Origin: CAVTND01 sp963735955
GTDB lineage: Bacteria; Pseudomonadota; Gammaproteobacteria; Burkholderiales; Burkholderiaceae_F
Direction of reading: 5' to 3'
DNA length: 64,000 bases
Assembly (NCBI GenBank): GCA_963735955.1
Contig: CAVTND010000003.1
Coordinates: 268,801 to 332,800 of the forward strand
The translations under genes were made by a program, and so were the position numbers. Below the pieces are notes generated by a model that saw only the letters and a program-made list of their open reading frames with translations, searched no databases and was not told where the DNA came from. Shown piece by piece: positions 44,998 to 54,875 of the stretch (position 1 is the stretch's first letter; each line of letters opens with the position of its first letter).

Positions 44998-47562
44998 TCA
45001 CAGCGTCGCCAGAAAGGCGATCAGCGCCTTCTTGTCCTGGTCGGACAGGGCTTCACCAAACGGATGGCCCTGGTTCTCGATATCCGCGGTGCACGAGCTG
45101 TAGATCTCGACCAGGCGCGGATGACTGCGGATTGTCTCGACCAGTTTCTCGGGATCCTTCGCAAGCTCCTGCGTGATCGTGCGCAGTTCCGCGGCAACCT
45201 GCTTGCCTTCCTTCTCTCCAAGCTGCTTGACGAGTTTGGCGTCAAGCATGTCGGGCTTCACTTTCGCGAGTATCAGGTCATTGACGAAGGCCTTGTGCTG
45301 GAAGCTAGCCATCCCGCCCACGCTGGTGCCGGCCGGCAGCACCAGCGCAAAGCCAAGAATCTGCTTCTCTTCCTTGCCGTCCCAGGTGCGTGGCCCGAGC
45401 GCGATTCGCACCTCCTGGTCGAAGCGCGCCAGCTTTGGCACGCGCTTGCCCGGATTGAGCAGCTCTTCCATCGATGCGACATAGAGCTTGTAGCGTCCGT
45501 CGACGCTCGGATCGTAGGGCCAGCACGCCGGAGCCTTGCCGGCCGGCAAGGTCTTCTTGTCGGCATCGACGTACGGTGATCGGTAGAACTGGTTCGCCTT
45601 GTTGCTCGGTTGGCCGCACAGCTCAGGACCGATCGAGTTGTTATGCATGAATGGCGCGTGCGCCCACAGCGATACCAGGGAAATGTTGCGGTAGTAGCCG
45701 CGGCCACCCTCGTGCGGCTCCTTGATGTTGGGATCAGCCGCCTGGGCACGCAAGGTTTCGGAGCCGTACTCCTCCCAGATGTGGCCGGTCATGTGGTTCG
45801 AATGCAGGGAGCGGCAACGATTGGTGCCCACCTCGGTCGCCAAGGTTGGCTTGTCGGAGCCGAGCCAGTCCGCTCGCATGCCGCCGGCCTTGGTCGCGCC
45901 GAAATCGCGATTCTTGAACGAGTCCTCCGCGGTTGGTGGGATCGACGAGTGACAGCGCGCGCAATTGTCCGCAAACACCTCGCGGCCGCGCTTGACCGCG
46001 TCAGTACCGAACTGCTTGTCAAGATCGCGCTGCAGATCGGCCGCTGTATAGGTCGCTTTCGGATCGGCCGCACGCCTCGCCGTGGCCCGCGCGACCACAA
46101 GATCGGTCGCATCGGCCTCCTTCGACATCAGGAACGCCAGGATGTTGGGCAGCCGATCCTCGATCGCGCGGAAATTCGGGCAATCGCGCCGGCACTGGCC
46201 AATGTCGAACGGCGTCTGGCCGAAGTTGCGCCCGGTCGGATCAAGCTGACGCAGATCAGTCAAATGATTGAGCCAGCACTGTTCCGAACACGAACCGATA
46301 TTGAAGTAGACGCGCTGGATCGCTTCGTGAGCGCCGATTGAATCTTCGCCGCCCTTGAGAATGTGATGCACGGTCTCCGTTGCGGTACTGCGCTGCCAGC
46401 ACTTGTTGTCGCGTCCCGGCTCGCACCAGCATGAGGCATCCTGCTTGGCGCAGCTTGCGACCTTGCGCCACTTGTTGACCTTCTCGCCGGGGAACGTCGG
46501 CCTGACATTGATATTGATGATCGCGTTCATTGTGCCGGGGTTGTGGATCTGGTCGGTCGGGATTGCCGAGGTATCCGAAGTTCCGGGCCGTGCATACGCG
46601 AACATCTGCGTCTCGAGAGTCGTGCCGGACATGCCCGAGGTCAGTACTTCGGAAATGCGTGAATACTGATTACCGATCGCACCCTTGAGGTTCGCCCACT
46701 GTGGATTAGCCGGGTCCTTTGGCGGATTCAGCGGATCGAAAGCAATGTGACATGAGCCGCATGCGGTTCCGATCAGGAATGGTGGTTCGATAGAACCGTC
46801 GGCGAGGCGGTTCAAGCTCGAATCGCTCGACTTCGGATCCTTCGATATCGCGCCACGGTAGCCCTCCCAACTGGCCAGGCTGCCATTGACCTTCAGCCAG
46901 CGAGCCTTGTCAAAGCGCGGATTCGGAAATTTCCGAATGCCCAATGCTCCGGTCGAGGTACCAAACTCGAGATCGCAGGACGTCTGCCGCTGATCCTTGG
47001 CCTTGTTGTGCGGATCGGCAGGATCGATCGGCGCATCCTTGTAGTCGCAGGCGGGATCGCGATAGCCGGTCTTGCCAACAAATTTCAGCAGTTCTTCGTC
47101 GCCCGGGCACCACTCGAAGCCGTAGGTCTGGTCGAGGCTCGTGGCCGGACAATCCTTCGATCCGGGAACACAGCAGCCAGGATCATTGATGATGCCCCAG
47201 GCCGCGAATCGGTCGCCGCGCTCGTTTGCATTGAGCACGCGATACCAGTCGATCAGCACGTTGACGCGCTGCTGGAATACGTAGGTGTGGAAACGGGAAT
47301 TGCCTGCGGTCGCCTTGTACCAGATCTCCCGTCCGGCGCGTTCCGATGGATTGAGAATCGACTCGCCGGCGTAGAAGCCGGGATTGTCGGGTCTGGACTT
47401 GTCCGCGGGCGACGACGTTGGCGAGTCCGCGGGCGAAGCCGAATTTGCCGGCGCGGGCGCCTGTGCAAGCATCAAGGCGGCCGTACGATCCCCGGAAAAG
47501 GCAGCAACCGATATCGCCGCTCCGATTGCAACAAGCGCGACCGCCAAGGTCGACCGTTTCAT
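44998..47562 (-). CDS. large dihaem cytochrome c (A of operon)
   Basis: 854 aa, intact, first gene of the operon. A signal peptide precedes a low-complexity Ala/Ser/Pro stretch. Haem motifs are TACGSCHIAFDP near residue 270 and NCARCHSSIPP near residue 535. The C-terminal LVSLWAHAPFMHNNSIGPEL corresponds to the APYLHNGS region of the other cytochromes, and the end LSDQDKKALIAFLATL is the usual cytochrome-domain tail. It carries an unusual number of further cysteines (for example CAKQDASCWCEPG and CRRDCPNFR). ATG at 47562 follows GGGGGA. It is larger than usual members, consistent with extra domains; partners and substrate are unknown. Confidence 0.75.
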   Translation of the reverse strand: MKRSTLAVALVAIGAAISVAAFSGDRTAALMLAQAPAPANSASPADSPTSSPADKSRPDNPGFYAGESILNPSERAGREIWYKATAGNSRFHTYVFQQRVNVLIDWYRVLNANERGDRFAAWGIINDPGCCVPGSKDCPATSLDQTYGFEWCPGDEELLKFVGKTGYRDPACDYKDAPIDPADPHNKAKDQRQTSCDLEFGTSTGALGIRKFPNPRFDKARWLKVNGSLASWEGYRGAISKDPKSSDSSLNRLADGSIEPPFLIGTACGSCHIAFDPLNPPKDPANPQWANLKGAIGNQYSRISEVLTSGMSGTTLETQMFAYARPGTSDTSAIPTDQIHNPGTMNAIININVRPTFPGEKVNKWRKVASCAKQDASCWCEPGRDNKCWQRSTATETVHHILKGGEDSIGAHEAIQRVYFNIGSCSEQCWLNHLTDLRQLDPTGRNFGQTPFDIGQCRRDCPNFRAIEDRLPNILAFLMSKEADATDLVVARATARRAADPKATYTAADLQRDLDKQFGTDAVKRGREVFADNCARCHSSIPPTAEDSFKNRDFGATKAGGMRADWLGSDKPTLATEVGTNRCRSLHSNHMTGHIWEEYGSETLRAQAADPNIKEPHEGGRGYYRNISLVSLWAHAPFMHNNSIGPELCGQPSNKANQFYRSPYVDADKKTLPAGKAPACWPYDPSVDGRYKLYVASMEELLNPGKRVPKLARFDQEVRIALGPRTWDGKEEKQILGFALVLPAGTSVGGMASFQHKAFVNDLILAKVKPDMLDAKLVKQLGEKEGKQVAAELRTITQELAKDPEKLVETIRSHPRLVEIYSSCTADIENQGHPFGEALSDQDKKALIAFLATL

Positions 47563-47795
47563 TCTTGATTCCCCCGTCGAAGTTCGAGTCGCACTCAGAT
47601 GACGGCGTGCGGCAGCGAGAACCGCAGAGTAATCCGTCAGGACTGTGGATGGAATAATTGATTTGCGGCACCGCTGCTGTCAGACAACAATCGCGCACGG
47701 AGGCGTGCCGGCTCCTCGCCGCCCGCGCCAATTCCGGTGTCATGCTTGCCGGACTGTCCCGTGCACCGTCGAGGTGAATGCCGCCCGTTGCAGTC

Positions 47796-48530
47796 CTACT
47801 CACCCTTCTTCTTCTCGACTGCCTCCTTTGGTGCTTTCGGCGGGCAATGAGCGTCATAAGTCGCCTGCATCCTCTTGAGCCTGAGGACGCCGTAAAAAAC
47901 CGCAGTCGCCATGATCAACACCAGCACGCCGACCAGTCTCTTCTCCACGCCGAAATCGCCCAGGCGGTTGGCGATATAGCTGCCAACGATCAAGCCGAGG
48001 ATGGCGAAGTTGATGATCCAGTTCACGGACTTCGACACCACGAAATGAAGTGTCCCGAACCCGGCGAGCTGGTAGATCATGAACGGCAGGATGGCGACAG
48101 CTGGCAGCAGTTCGGACGCCCCAAGAGTGATGTTGATTGCATCCGGCGCTTTGGCGTGCAACAGGGTGCTGCTCGCCAACTGATGGAACAACGGCGGTAC
48201 CGCGCACAGAAACGGCACGGCAGCCAGCAGTTCAAGCACCAGCGCTCCGCTCCATACCCCAACCTTCGATGAATTGTCTGCCCCGCCATCCGACGACTGT
48301 GTGCCGATGAACAGACCGGCGACGATGGCCGCCGCACTCGACAGCATCAGAAGCTCCACCGTAATGCCAAAGCCTGCCGGTTCACCGGTCTTGAGCAGCA
48401 ACAGGGCCAGGAACCCGGGCGTATAGAACATCACCCGAACCAGTCGCGCCCAGACGCGCGGGTCACGTTCCGGAGGCAACACCGGGAGCGCCTGTCCGTC
48501 CGTCCCGATGCTTGGTCTCACCTTCGACAT
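47796..48530 (-). CDS. hypothetical polytopic membrane protein
   Basis: 244 aa with roughly six membrane segments, for example FGITVELLMLSSAAAIVAGL, LLAAVPFLCAVPPLF and NWIINFAILGLIVGSYIANR. A short charged tail ends in EKKKGE. ATG at 48530 has GGGAGGA nine bases before it; three upstream codons of the longer reading are therefore not used. No known transporter signature was seen. It is divergent from uspA across a 131-base intergenic region. Confidence 0.65.
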   Translation of the reverse strand: MSKVRPSIGTDGQALPVLPPERDPRVWARLVRVMFYTPGFLALLLLKTGEPAGFGITVELLMLSSAAAIVAGLFIGTQSSDGGADNSSKVGVWSGALVLELLAAVPFLCAVPPLFHQLASSTLLHAKAPDAINITLGASELLPAVAILPFMIYQLAGFGTLHFVVSKSVNWIINFAILGLIVGSYIANRLGDFGVEKRLVGVLVLIMATAVFYGVLRLKRMQATYDAHCPPKAPKEAVEKKKGE

Positions 48531-48608
48531 CTGTAGTCCTCCCGGCAAAGTCGATCGATCAAAGTCTACGTTAACAGTCTGCGAACAAACCGACGGGCGC
48601 CCTCCCCC

Positions 48609-48636
48609 TTGTATCCAGATCCGGCGGCACTATGCT
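48609..48636 (+). promoter_or_regulatory. candidate sigma-70 promoter of uspA
   Basis: TTGTAT at 48609-48614 and TATGCT at 48631-48636 are 16 bases apart. They end 25 bases before the ATG at 48662. This is a pattern match only. Confidence 0.3.
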
Positions 48637-48661
48637 GCGCGAAGCACGGCGCGGAGGAACG

Positions 48662-49100
48662 ATGTTCAACAACACAATCCTGGTGGCGACTGACGGCACG
48701 GCGCACTCGGAACGGGCGATTGCCGCCGCGGTCGAGCTTGGCGCAAGCCACGGGCTCGAAGCTCATAGGGTTCACCGTATTGCCGCCTTACCGCTATGCT
48801 GGTATCGGCGAATCGAGCGGGCCCGCTGCCGCCGACCACCAGGCGCGCATGGGCGCCGAAGCAAGTTCCCGGCTGGCCGCCGTCGAGAGCGCGGCGCACG
48901 AGGCCGGCGTCGAATGTCATACCTCGATGCTGGAAGACGACAAGCCCTATCGGGCCATCATCGCGGGTGCGCAGCGACACGGTTGCGGCCTGATTGTCAT
49001 GGCTTCGCATGGAGACCGCGGCATGCGTGCGATGGTGCTTGGCAGCGAGACCCAGCGCGTCCTGACGCATTCGTCCCTGCCGGTGCTGGTGGTCCGCTAG
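48662..49100 (+). CDS. universal stress protein UspA family (frameshifted)
   Basis: About 146 aa. The N-terminus MFNNTILVATDGTAHSERAI is the typical Usp beta-1/phosphate-loop start, followed by AVELGASHG. A shift near 48765 is needed to continue with IGFTVLPPYRYAG. The C-terminus has CGLIVMASHGDRGMRAMVLG, then SLPVLVVR, with the Gly-rich ATP-binding-type G-x2-G-x9-G(S/T) pattern. ATG at 48662 has GGAGG eight bases upstream. Usp proteins support survival under stress. Confidence 0.82.
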
Positions 49101-49132
49101 ATCCCGGCGGATTCTCGCGCTTTCGCGGGATC
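49100..49132 (+). terminator. possible hairpin after uspA
   Basis: GATCCCG at 49100-49106 and its complement CGGGATC at 49126-49132 can form a stem around an 19-base loop immediately after the uspA stop. There is no T-run, so a Rho-independent role is doubtful. Confidence 0.25.
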
Positions 49133-49244
49133 TGGCGGCGCGTCCGACGCTTGTTCAGTTGTCTGGCGCGGAGGATATTTGCTCAACGTGACTCGCGCAC
49201 GCACGCGACACGGTTCACAACAACGCACGAGACAGGAGACGCAT

Positions 49245-50511
49245 ATGAGTCGGACATGGAAGGCGACCGCTTTCGCGGTTGCGCTGGCTGTCGGCAGCAT
49301 CGCACCCGCGTTGGCGCAGCAGAACATCGAGAAGCTCAAGCAGATGAAGCCTTCGGGCACCGACCCAAACATCCCGTCTGTGCCGCAGACGGGCAAGAAC
49401 GCCGATGCCCTCCGCGAGAACCTGAAGCGCGTCAAGCTGCCGCCCGGCTTCAAGATCGAACTGTTTGCTGTCGTTCCGGATGCGCGTCACATGGCCATCG
49501 CGCCCAGCACCAACATGCTGTTCGTCGGCACGCGCAAGACCGCTGTGTGGGCGGTGACCGATCGCAACGGCGACTATGTGGCCGACGAGGTCAAGCAGTT
49601 CGCGCCGTCGCTCAAGTTCCAGTGTGCCCAACGGCGTGTGCTGGACCAAGGACGGCTTCCTGATCGTGGTCGAACACAACCGCGTGCTCAACTTCCCGGC
49701 TGCCGAGTTCTTCTATGAGGGCGCGGACGTCGCCGTGATCGAGGTGGTGCCGCAGGGCAAGCTGATTCCGGAAGAGGAGGAGTCGTACAACCACCACGCG
49801 CGCACCTGCCGCGTCGGACCGGACGGCATGCTCTACATCACGCTCGGACAGCCGTTCAACGTGCAGCCGCGCGACAAGATCGCGCTCTACAACAAGGTGG
49901 GCATCGGCGGCATCGTCCGCATGAATCCGTTCGACGGCTCCAAGCGCGAGGTGTACGCGACCGGAGTCCGCAACTCGGTCGGGATCGACATCAGCCCGAA
50001 GGACGGCTCGGTGTGGTTCACCGACAACCAGACCGACGGCATGGGCGACGACATCCCGGCCGGCGAACTGAACCGTGCCACCAAGCCCGGCCAGTTCTTC
50101 GGCTACCCGTGGAAGCAGGGCAAGACGCGCATCACCGAGCACGGTTACGACAAGGATCCGCTGCCGGCCAACATCACGGACCCGCAGGTCTACTTTGACG
50201 CGCACGCGGCCGACCTGGGCCTGACCTTTTACACCGGCAAGCAGTTCCCGGCGAAGTACCAGGGCGGCATCTTCTCGGCCCAGCACGGCTCCTGGAATCG
50301 CACCAAGCCGATCGGCGCGCGCGTGATGTTCACGTCGCTCAAGGCCGACGGCACGGCCGACAAGACCGAGGTGTTCGCCGAAGGCTGGCTGGACGACAGC
50401 ACCGGAACGTATCGCGGCCGGCCGGTCGACGTCGCGGTGATGAAGGACGGCTCGCTGCTCGTCTCGGACGACTTCGCCGGCGCGATCTACCGCATCTCCT
50501 ACCAGCCCTAG
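49245..50511 (+). CDS. PQQ-type sugar/sorbosone dehydrogenase (frameshifted)
   Basis: A secreted six-bladed beta-propeller of the soluble glucose/L-sorbosone dehydrogenase family, about 422 aa. The signal peptide TAFAVALAVGSIAPALAQQ is cleaved after ALA. The propeller includes PPGFKIELFAVVPDARHMAI, HNRVLNFPAAEFFYEGADVA, YNHHARTCRVGPDGMLYITL, GIDISPKDGSVWFTDNQTDG and the C-terminal DGSLLVSDDFAGAIYRISYQ. One shift near 49620 divides it. AGGAG precedes the ATG at 49245. The next gene, a small cytochrome c, starts five bases after the stop and is the probable electron acceptor. Confidence 0.82.
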
Positions 50512-50515
50512 GCAG

Positions 50516-50863
50516 ATGAGCGTCAGCCCGCGCGCCGCCGCAGTCGTTGCGGCGGCGGCTCTTTGCGAGCTGTTGGTCGTTCCTCAGGGCGTCGCCGCGC
50601 AGGACCTGGCTGCCGGCCGCCGCAAGGCGATCGCCTGCCAGGTCTGCCATGGGATGGACGGCATCGCCAAGCTACCCGATGCACCCAACCTTGCGGGCCA
50701 GCCTTCGCTCTACCTGGAGCGGGCGCTGCGCGCCTACCGCGCCGGCGAGCGGCGCAACGAAGTAATGTCGATTGCGGCCAAGTCGTTGAGCGACGAGGAT
50801 ATTCGCGACCTGTCCGCGTATTACGCCGGGATCCAGATTGAAGTGAAGGCCGTGCCGCAATAA
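50516..50863 (+). CDS. small cytochrome c (class I, c4/c5-like)
   Basis: 115 aa, intact. A signal peptide spans VAAAALCELLVVPQGVAAQ. The single haem motif is AIACQVCHGMDG near residue 45; PDAPNLAGQPSLYLERALRA and IAAKSLSDEDIRDLSAYYAG are typical of cytochrome c553/c4 monomers. The methionine ligand is likely the one in NEVMSIAAK. It lies five bases after the propeller dehydrogenase, so the two form an oxidase/electron-carrier pair. Confidence 0.85.
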   Translation: MSVSPRAAAVVAAAALCELLVVPQGVAAQDLAAGRRKAIACQVCHGMDGIAKLPDAPNLAGQPSLYLERALRAYRAGERRNEVMSIAAKSLSDEDIRDLSAYYAGIQIEVKAVPQ

Positions 50864-50894
50864 GACAGCGGCCGACGAGCGACGCAGTGACCGG

Positions 50895-51680
50895 CTACAG
50901 GTCCGGCAAGGTCTTGATGAAATCGTTCGCGTAATTAACGAGCTTGGTCTTCAGGCCTTCGCGCACCCCAGCCAGTATCTCGGTATCGATGCCTACCTTG
51001 GCCGAGCTATGTCGTAAGGTGGCGTCCGAGGCCAGGCTCTTGAAAAAGAGTACCTGCGTGAGTGAACTCTTTGCCTCCAGTCCGAACGCCATCAACGCCA
51101 CCGATAGCTCGCCACCAGGCGCCTGCTCCGCCACGCTGATCTGAAAGCGGGCGGTGCTCGCGCTGCGGCTCTCGCGGTTGAACAGCTTGATCCACGGGCT
51201 GTCAGCGTCCATGGATCGCAGGGCTTCAAGCGCAGTGGTAACCAGCACCAGAGTAGTGGCGGCCGGCCCCATCAGTGCGGCGGCCACTCTCAGGATGGCC
51301 TTGTGCGCTTCGAAGTTCCGACTCTGTTCCGCATACACCGCAAAACTCTTGTCCTGCACTGCCCAACCGATGCTGGCCAGTGAGTCGAAGTAGGCGTTGT
51401 ACCACTCGAACACGCGCGAGGAATCGGGCACTCGCTTCTTGGCAACCAGTTGGGCCAGCAGCGAACTGTTGAGAAGATCGGTGCGCCACGGCGAGTCAAC
51501 GCCGGCGGCGAAGCTGAGAACCTCGGATCCCACCACAGCAGCCTGTTTCTTGCCGGCCTTGAGTGCGTCGGTGACAACGTCGTCCGACAGGCCACGCGTG
51601 CGCTCGGGCGCGACTGGCAAAGGAGCCGTGTTGACGAACTCGCGCGCATGCTGGATTCGGGTAGCGCCGCTGCTTGCCAT
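50895..51680 (-). CDS. hypothetical protein divergent from the MBL-CHAT operon
   Basis: 261 aa, intact, not recognised. It is largely helical in appearance. The central region has one hydrophobic stretch, RVAAALMGPAATTLVLVTTA. A C-terminal domain follows with ARFQISVAEQAPGGELSVAL, then GLEAKSSLTQVLFFKSLASD. There is no signal peptide and no lipobox. It reads away from the MBL gene across a 180-base gap, so the two could share a regulatory region. It is a candidate additional component of the conflict-like cluster. Confidence 0.6.
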   Translation of the reverse strand: MASSGATRIQHAREFVNTAPLPVAPERTRGLSDDVVTDALKAGKKQAAVVGSEVLSFAAGVDSPWRTDLLNSSLLAQLVAKKRVPDSSRVFEWYNAYFDSLASIGWAVQDKSFAVYAEQSRNFEAHKAILRVAAALMGPAATTLVLVTTALEALRSMDADSPWIKLFNRESRSASTARFQISVAEQAPGGELSVALMAFGLEAKSSLTQVLFFKSLASDATLRHSSAKVGIDTEILAGVREGLKTKLVNYANDFIKTLPDL

Positions 51681-51860
51681 GGTTGGTCCCCTTTCAGGCG
51701 TTCACCGACAGAATGAGAGTCAACATCAACATGCTCAGAATACGCTGCCCGAATGCGCCCGCCACCCTGTTGATGTGGATGCAGGGCAGAATGTGCCGCT
51801 ATCACAAGTAGAGTGCGGACGCCGCCAACCGCCCTTCACGCGGCTCAAATGGAGGTTGCA

Positions 51861-52921
51861 ATGCTGAGGATCGAGATGCTGCTGGCCGGACACGGTGACT
51901 GTCTGTGGATCGAATACGGCGACCCGAAGTCCCCGCGACGCGTGCTGATCGATGGCGGGGCGGTGGGAACCTACAAGCGCGCCCTGCGCGAGAGGCTCCG
52001 CGGCCTGCCAGAGAAGGACCGTCGTTTCGAGCTGCTGGTGGTCACTCATATCGACGCCGACCACATCGCGGGAATCCTGGAATTGCTGGGGGACAGCGAC
52101 ACGCGCTTCCAGGCAAAGGACACCTGGTTCAACGGCTATCGGCATCTACCGGACGAGAAACCCGAGACCCTCGGTCCCGTCCAGGGAGAAATGCTCACCG
52201 ATCTGCTCGTGAAGCGGCCGTGGAACAGAGAATTCAAAGGAGCCGCCGTCGTCGTGCAGGCAGAAGGAAACTTGCCACGTCTGGAGCTCGAAGGTGGCCT
52301 CGTTCTTACCTTGCTCTCGCCTACGCCCGGCGAGCTTGCCGATCTGAAGCCCGAATGGGAGAACGAGGTTCGCAAGGCGGGGCTTGACCCCAGCCAAGCT
52401 CGTCCCGGGGAGGTGGAGTCGTCGGAGGGTCTTGAATTGCTCGGCGCACCTGATGTTGAGGCACTCGCGGCCGAACCTTTTCCGAGGATTCTGCCAAGGC
52501 CAACGGCAGCAGCATCGCAATGCTCGCGGAGTTCGAAGGCCACCGCCTGCTTCTCACCGGAGACGCCCATCCGGGGGTCATGACGGCGGCGATAAAGCGG
52601 CTTGGCGGAGGCGGCAAGCTCCGGGTGGACGCTTGCAAGCTCCCGCACCACGGCAGCAAGGCCAACGTGAGCCGCCAGTTCCTGCAAGCCCTCGATTGCA
52701 GGAAGTGGCTTTTCTCGACGAACGGTGCCCACTTCAAGCATCCCGACCCGCAAGCCGTCGCCCGAGTCATCAAGTGGGGCGGAGCACGGCCGGAGTTGAG
52801 CTTCAACTATCGCACCAAGTACAACGACGCATGGAACGGCAAGCCGCTGCGTGATCAATACGGCTACAAGGTCTCGTATCCGGCGTCGGATGCCAAAGGC
52901 ATCGTGCTGGAGTGGCACTAG
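51861..52921 (+). CDS. MBL-fold hydrolase, ComEC-like (frameshifted)
   Basis: A metallo-beta-lactamase fold protein of about 353 aa with the zinc-binding VVTHIDADHIAGILELL (HxxxDH type) near residue 60. The C-terminal half, after one shift near 52500, has EGHRLLLTGDAHPGVM (a metal-ligand Asp region) and CKLPHHGSKANVSR (the third histidine motif). This layout resembles the C-terminal MBL domain of ComEC and stand-alone MBL enzymes found in conflict operons. GGAGG precedes ATG 51861 by six bases. The CHAT gene follows 40 bases downstream. Substrate is probably a nucleic acid or a small phosphoester, by analogy only. Confidence 0.82.
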
Positions 52922-52961
52922 GTCCGGCTGCGCGTTTCTCGCCGGAGAACGGAAAGGGAAA

Positions 52962-54842
52962 ATGCGCTCACTGCTGCTTGAATTCCTTCGCCTCAACAAT
53001 CTCGCAACGGGAATCTGGCGCGAGGGCGATCCGTATCTGGTGGCAGCCGGGTCCGAGTATCCAATTCGCCAGTTCAGCTCGCCTCTTGAGCACGAGAAGT
53101 TTCTCGACCTGACGCGCGCGCTGCGTTACCAGGGCGATGCCGATGGGCGCCTAGCGGCCCTGAAGGAGATTGGCGAGATTGCTGCGAATCTGCTCGGACT
53201 CCAGGGCCTGGGCTCGCTGACAAGCGGCAGCTTTCCACTGCAGCTCGATCTTGTGGTTAATCCGGCCGAGGTCGCCGCGCTGCCCTTCGAGGCAGCCACC
53301 GACGGCGACGGAACGCCACTGTTCGCGCGAGCTGAACCGGCGGTGGTGCTCACCCGACGCATTCGCGCTGCCTTCGCCGAGCAAAGCGTCCGGTGGCCAG
53401 CGAAACCGCGGATGCTATTTGCCTGGGCTGCCCCACCGGGTGCGGGCGATGTGCCGGCCGAAGCACACGAAGCAGCGCTCCGCAAGGCGCTCGGGCCCTG
53501 GATGCCCGTACAAGACGGTACAGGCGAGAGCAGTGGTACGTCGGTGCTCGCGACGCTGGCGAATGTGACTCTCGCGCAGCTTGAAGCGGCCTGCCGGACC
53601 GCGGTAGAAGAGAAGAAGCCGTTTACCCATGTACACCTCCTCGCGCATGGCTATCCGGTCGAACAGGCGCACAAGCAGCACTTTGGCATGGCACTGCATG
53701 GCGAGGACGGCGATCTGCACGCAGTGGCCCCGGAGGAGATCGAGCAGGCCCTGAAGGTGTTGGTTGGTCGCACGGTCGTCGTGACCCTGGCGACTTGCGA
53801 CTCTGCAAACCTGACCAACACCATCACATCCAAGCACAGCATCGCCCACGGGCTTCACGAGTTGGGATTTCCGGTCGTCATCGCTTCGCAGTTTCCGTTC
53901 ACGGTGCCCGGATCCAACCTGATGGTCGAGACTTTCTACAAGGCTCTGTTCGACGGCGAGGACGTGCGCATCGCGCTGCACCAGGCGCGTCTTGCGCTGT
54001 TCGAACAGCGGCAGACGACCGGGCACGACTGGGCAAGCCTCACGGGATACGTCCGCCTTCCCGAGGGCTACGCGGACCACCTGCTCGACATCCAGCTTGA
54101 GTCGTGTCTGGCTTCGCTGAGGACGATACAGAGCTGGTCCGACAGTCTCATCAGTCAGGGCGGCAAGGACGCCGCACTTTTCGAGCGTGCGGCCGCAGAG
54201 CTGCGGCGGCGGATCGAAGGGCTGCTGAGTTTCCTCAAGGAAAGCGAAAAGACCAGCCGGCGCGGCGTATTCGAAGAGAACCTGGGACTGTTGGGCAGCA
54301 CCGAGAAACGCCTTGCGGAGGTTTGCTTCGCGCGTAGCCGGCTGGGCGAAGACGCGCATTGGCAACAACTGATGCGGGAGTCTCTTCAACGCTCGCGCAA
54401 CTGGTATCGGCAGGCCTACGGGCGCAATCTCTCGCACCACTGGACCGGTGTTCAACAGCTATCGCTCGAGTTGGCGCTCGAAGGGCGATTGGCGAAACCG
54501 AACCACTGGCACGCGGCCGTGGCTGCCGCTGAGATAGATAGAGACAGAGAAAAGGCAAAGCCGAGTGAGGTCATCTGGGCGCTCGGATCGCTTGCCGAGC
54601 TCTGCCTGCTGGCGCCCCTGGCCGGGCAGCGGCTGCCAGCGGATGCGACAAAGACTGTCCTCTCTCAGATGAAGGCGCTGGTACTGGCCCAGGCCGACGC
54701 CGATACATTCCCGCTTGAATCGACGGCGCGCCAGTTCCGGCGCTACGTCGACTGGTGGACCTCGGCCAACGGCTTCTTTCCCGGCACATCGGACCTCGCC
54801 GTCGAGGCCGGGACGCTGATTCAAGAACTCAATGCCGCTTGA
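52962..54842 (+). CDS. CHAT domain protease (caspase-like) with helical C-terminus
   Basis: 626 aa, intact. The middle part is a CHAT (caspase HetF-associated with TPRs) domain. The catalytic His is in THVHLLAHGYPVEQAHK near residue 228, and the Cys in VVTLATCDSANLTNT near residue 275. HSIAHGLHELGFPVVIASQF and ALHQARLALFEQRQTTGHDW are also CHAT-like. The N-terminal 160 residues form a beta/alpha domain with LDLVVNPAEVAALPFEAATD. The last 270 residues are helical, possibly repeat-like, with AAAELRRRIEGLLSFLKESE. CHAT proteases are activated by partner proteins and cleave targets. The gene follows the MBL gene by 40 bases and precedes the DUF2235 gene. Confidence 0.82.
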   Translation: MRSLLLEFLRLNNLATGIWREGDPYLVAAGSEYPIRQFSSPLEHEKFLDLTRALRYQGDADGRLAALKEIGEIAANLLGLQGLGSLTSGSFPLQLDLVVNPAEVAALPFEAATDGDGTPLFARAEPAVVLTRRIRAAFAEQSVRWPAKPRMLFAWAAPPGAGDVPAEAHEAALRKALGPWMPVQDGTGESSGTSVLATLANVTLAQLEAACRTAVEEKKPFTHVHLLAHGYPVEQAHKQHFGMALHGEDGDLHAVAPEEIEQALKVLVGRTVVVTLATCDSANLTNTITSKHSIAHGLHELGFPVVIASQFPFTVPGSNLMVETFYKALFDGEDVRIALHQARLALFEQRQTTGHDWASLTGYVRLPEGYADHLLDIQLESCLASLRTIQSWSDSLISQGGKDAALFERAAAELRRRIEGLLSFLKESEKTSRRGVFEENLGLLGSTEKRLAEVCFARSRLGEDAHWQQLMRESLQRSRNWYRQAYGRNLSHHWTGVQQLSLELALEGRLAKPNHWHAAVAAAEIDRDREKAKPSEVIWALGSLAELCLLAPLAGQRLPADATKTVLSQMKALVLAQADADTFPLESTARQFRRYVDWWTSANGFFPGTSDLAVEAGTLIQELNAA

Positions 54843-54875
54843 CCAGGAAATTCTGTTGAACAGGGGAGCGAGGCA

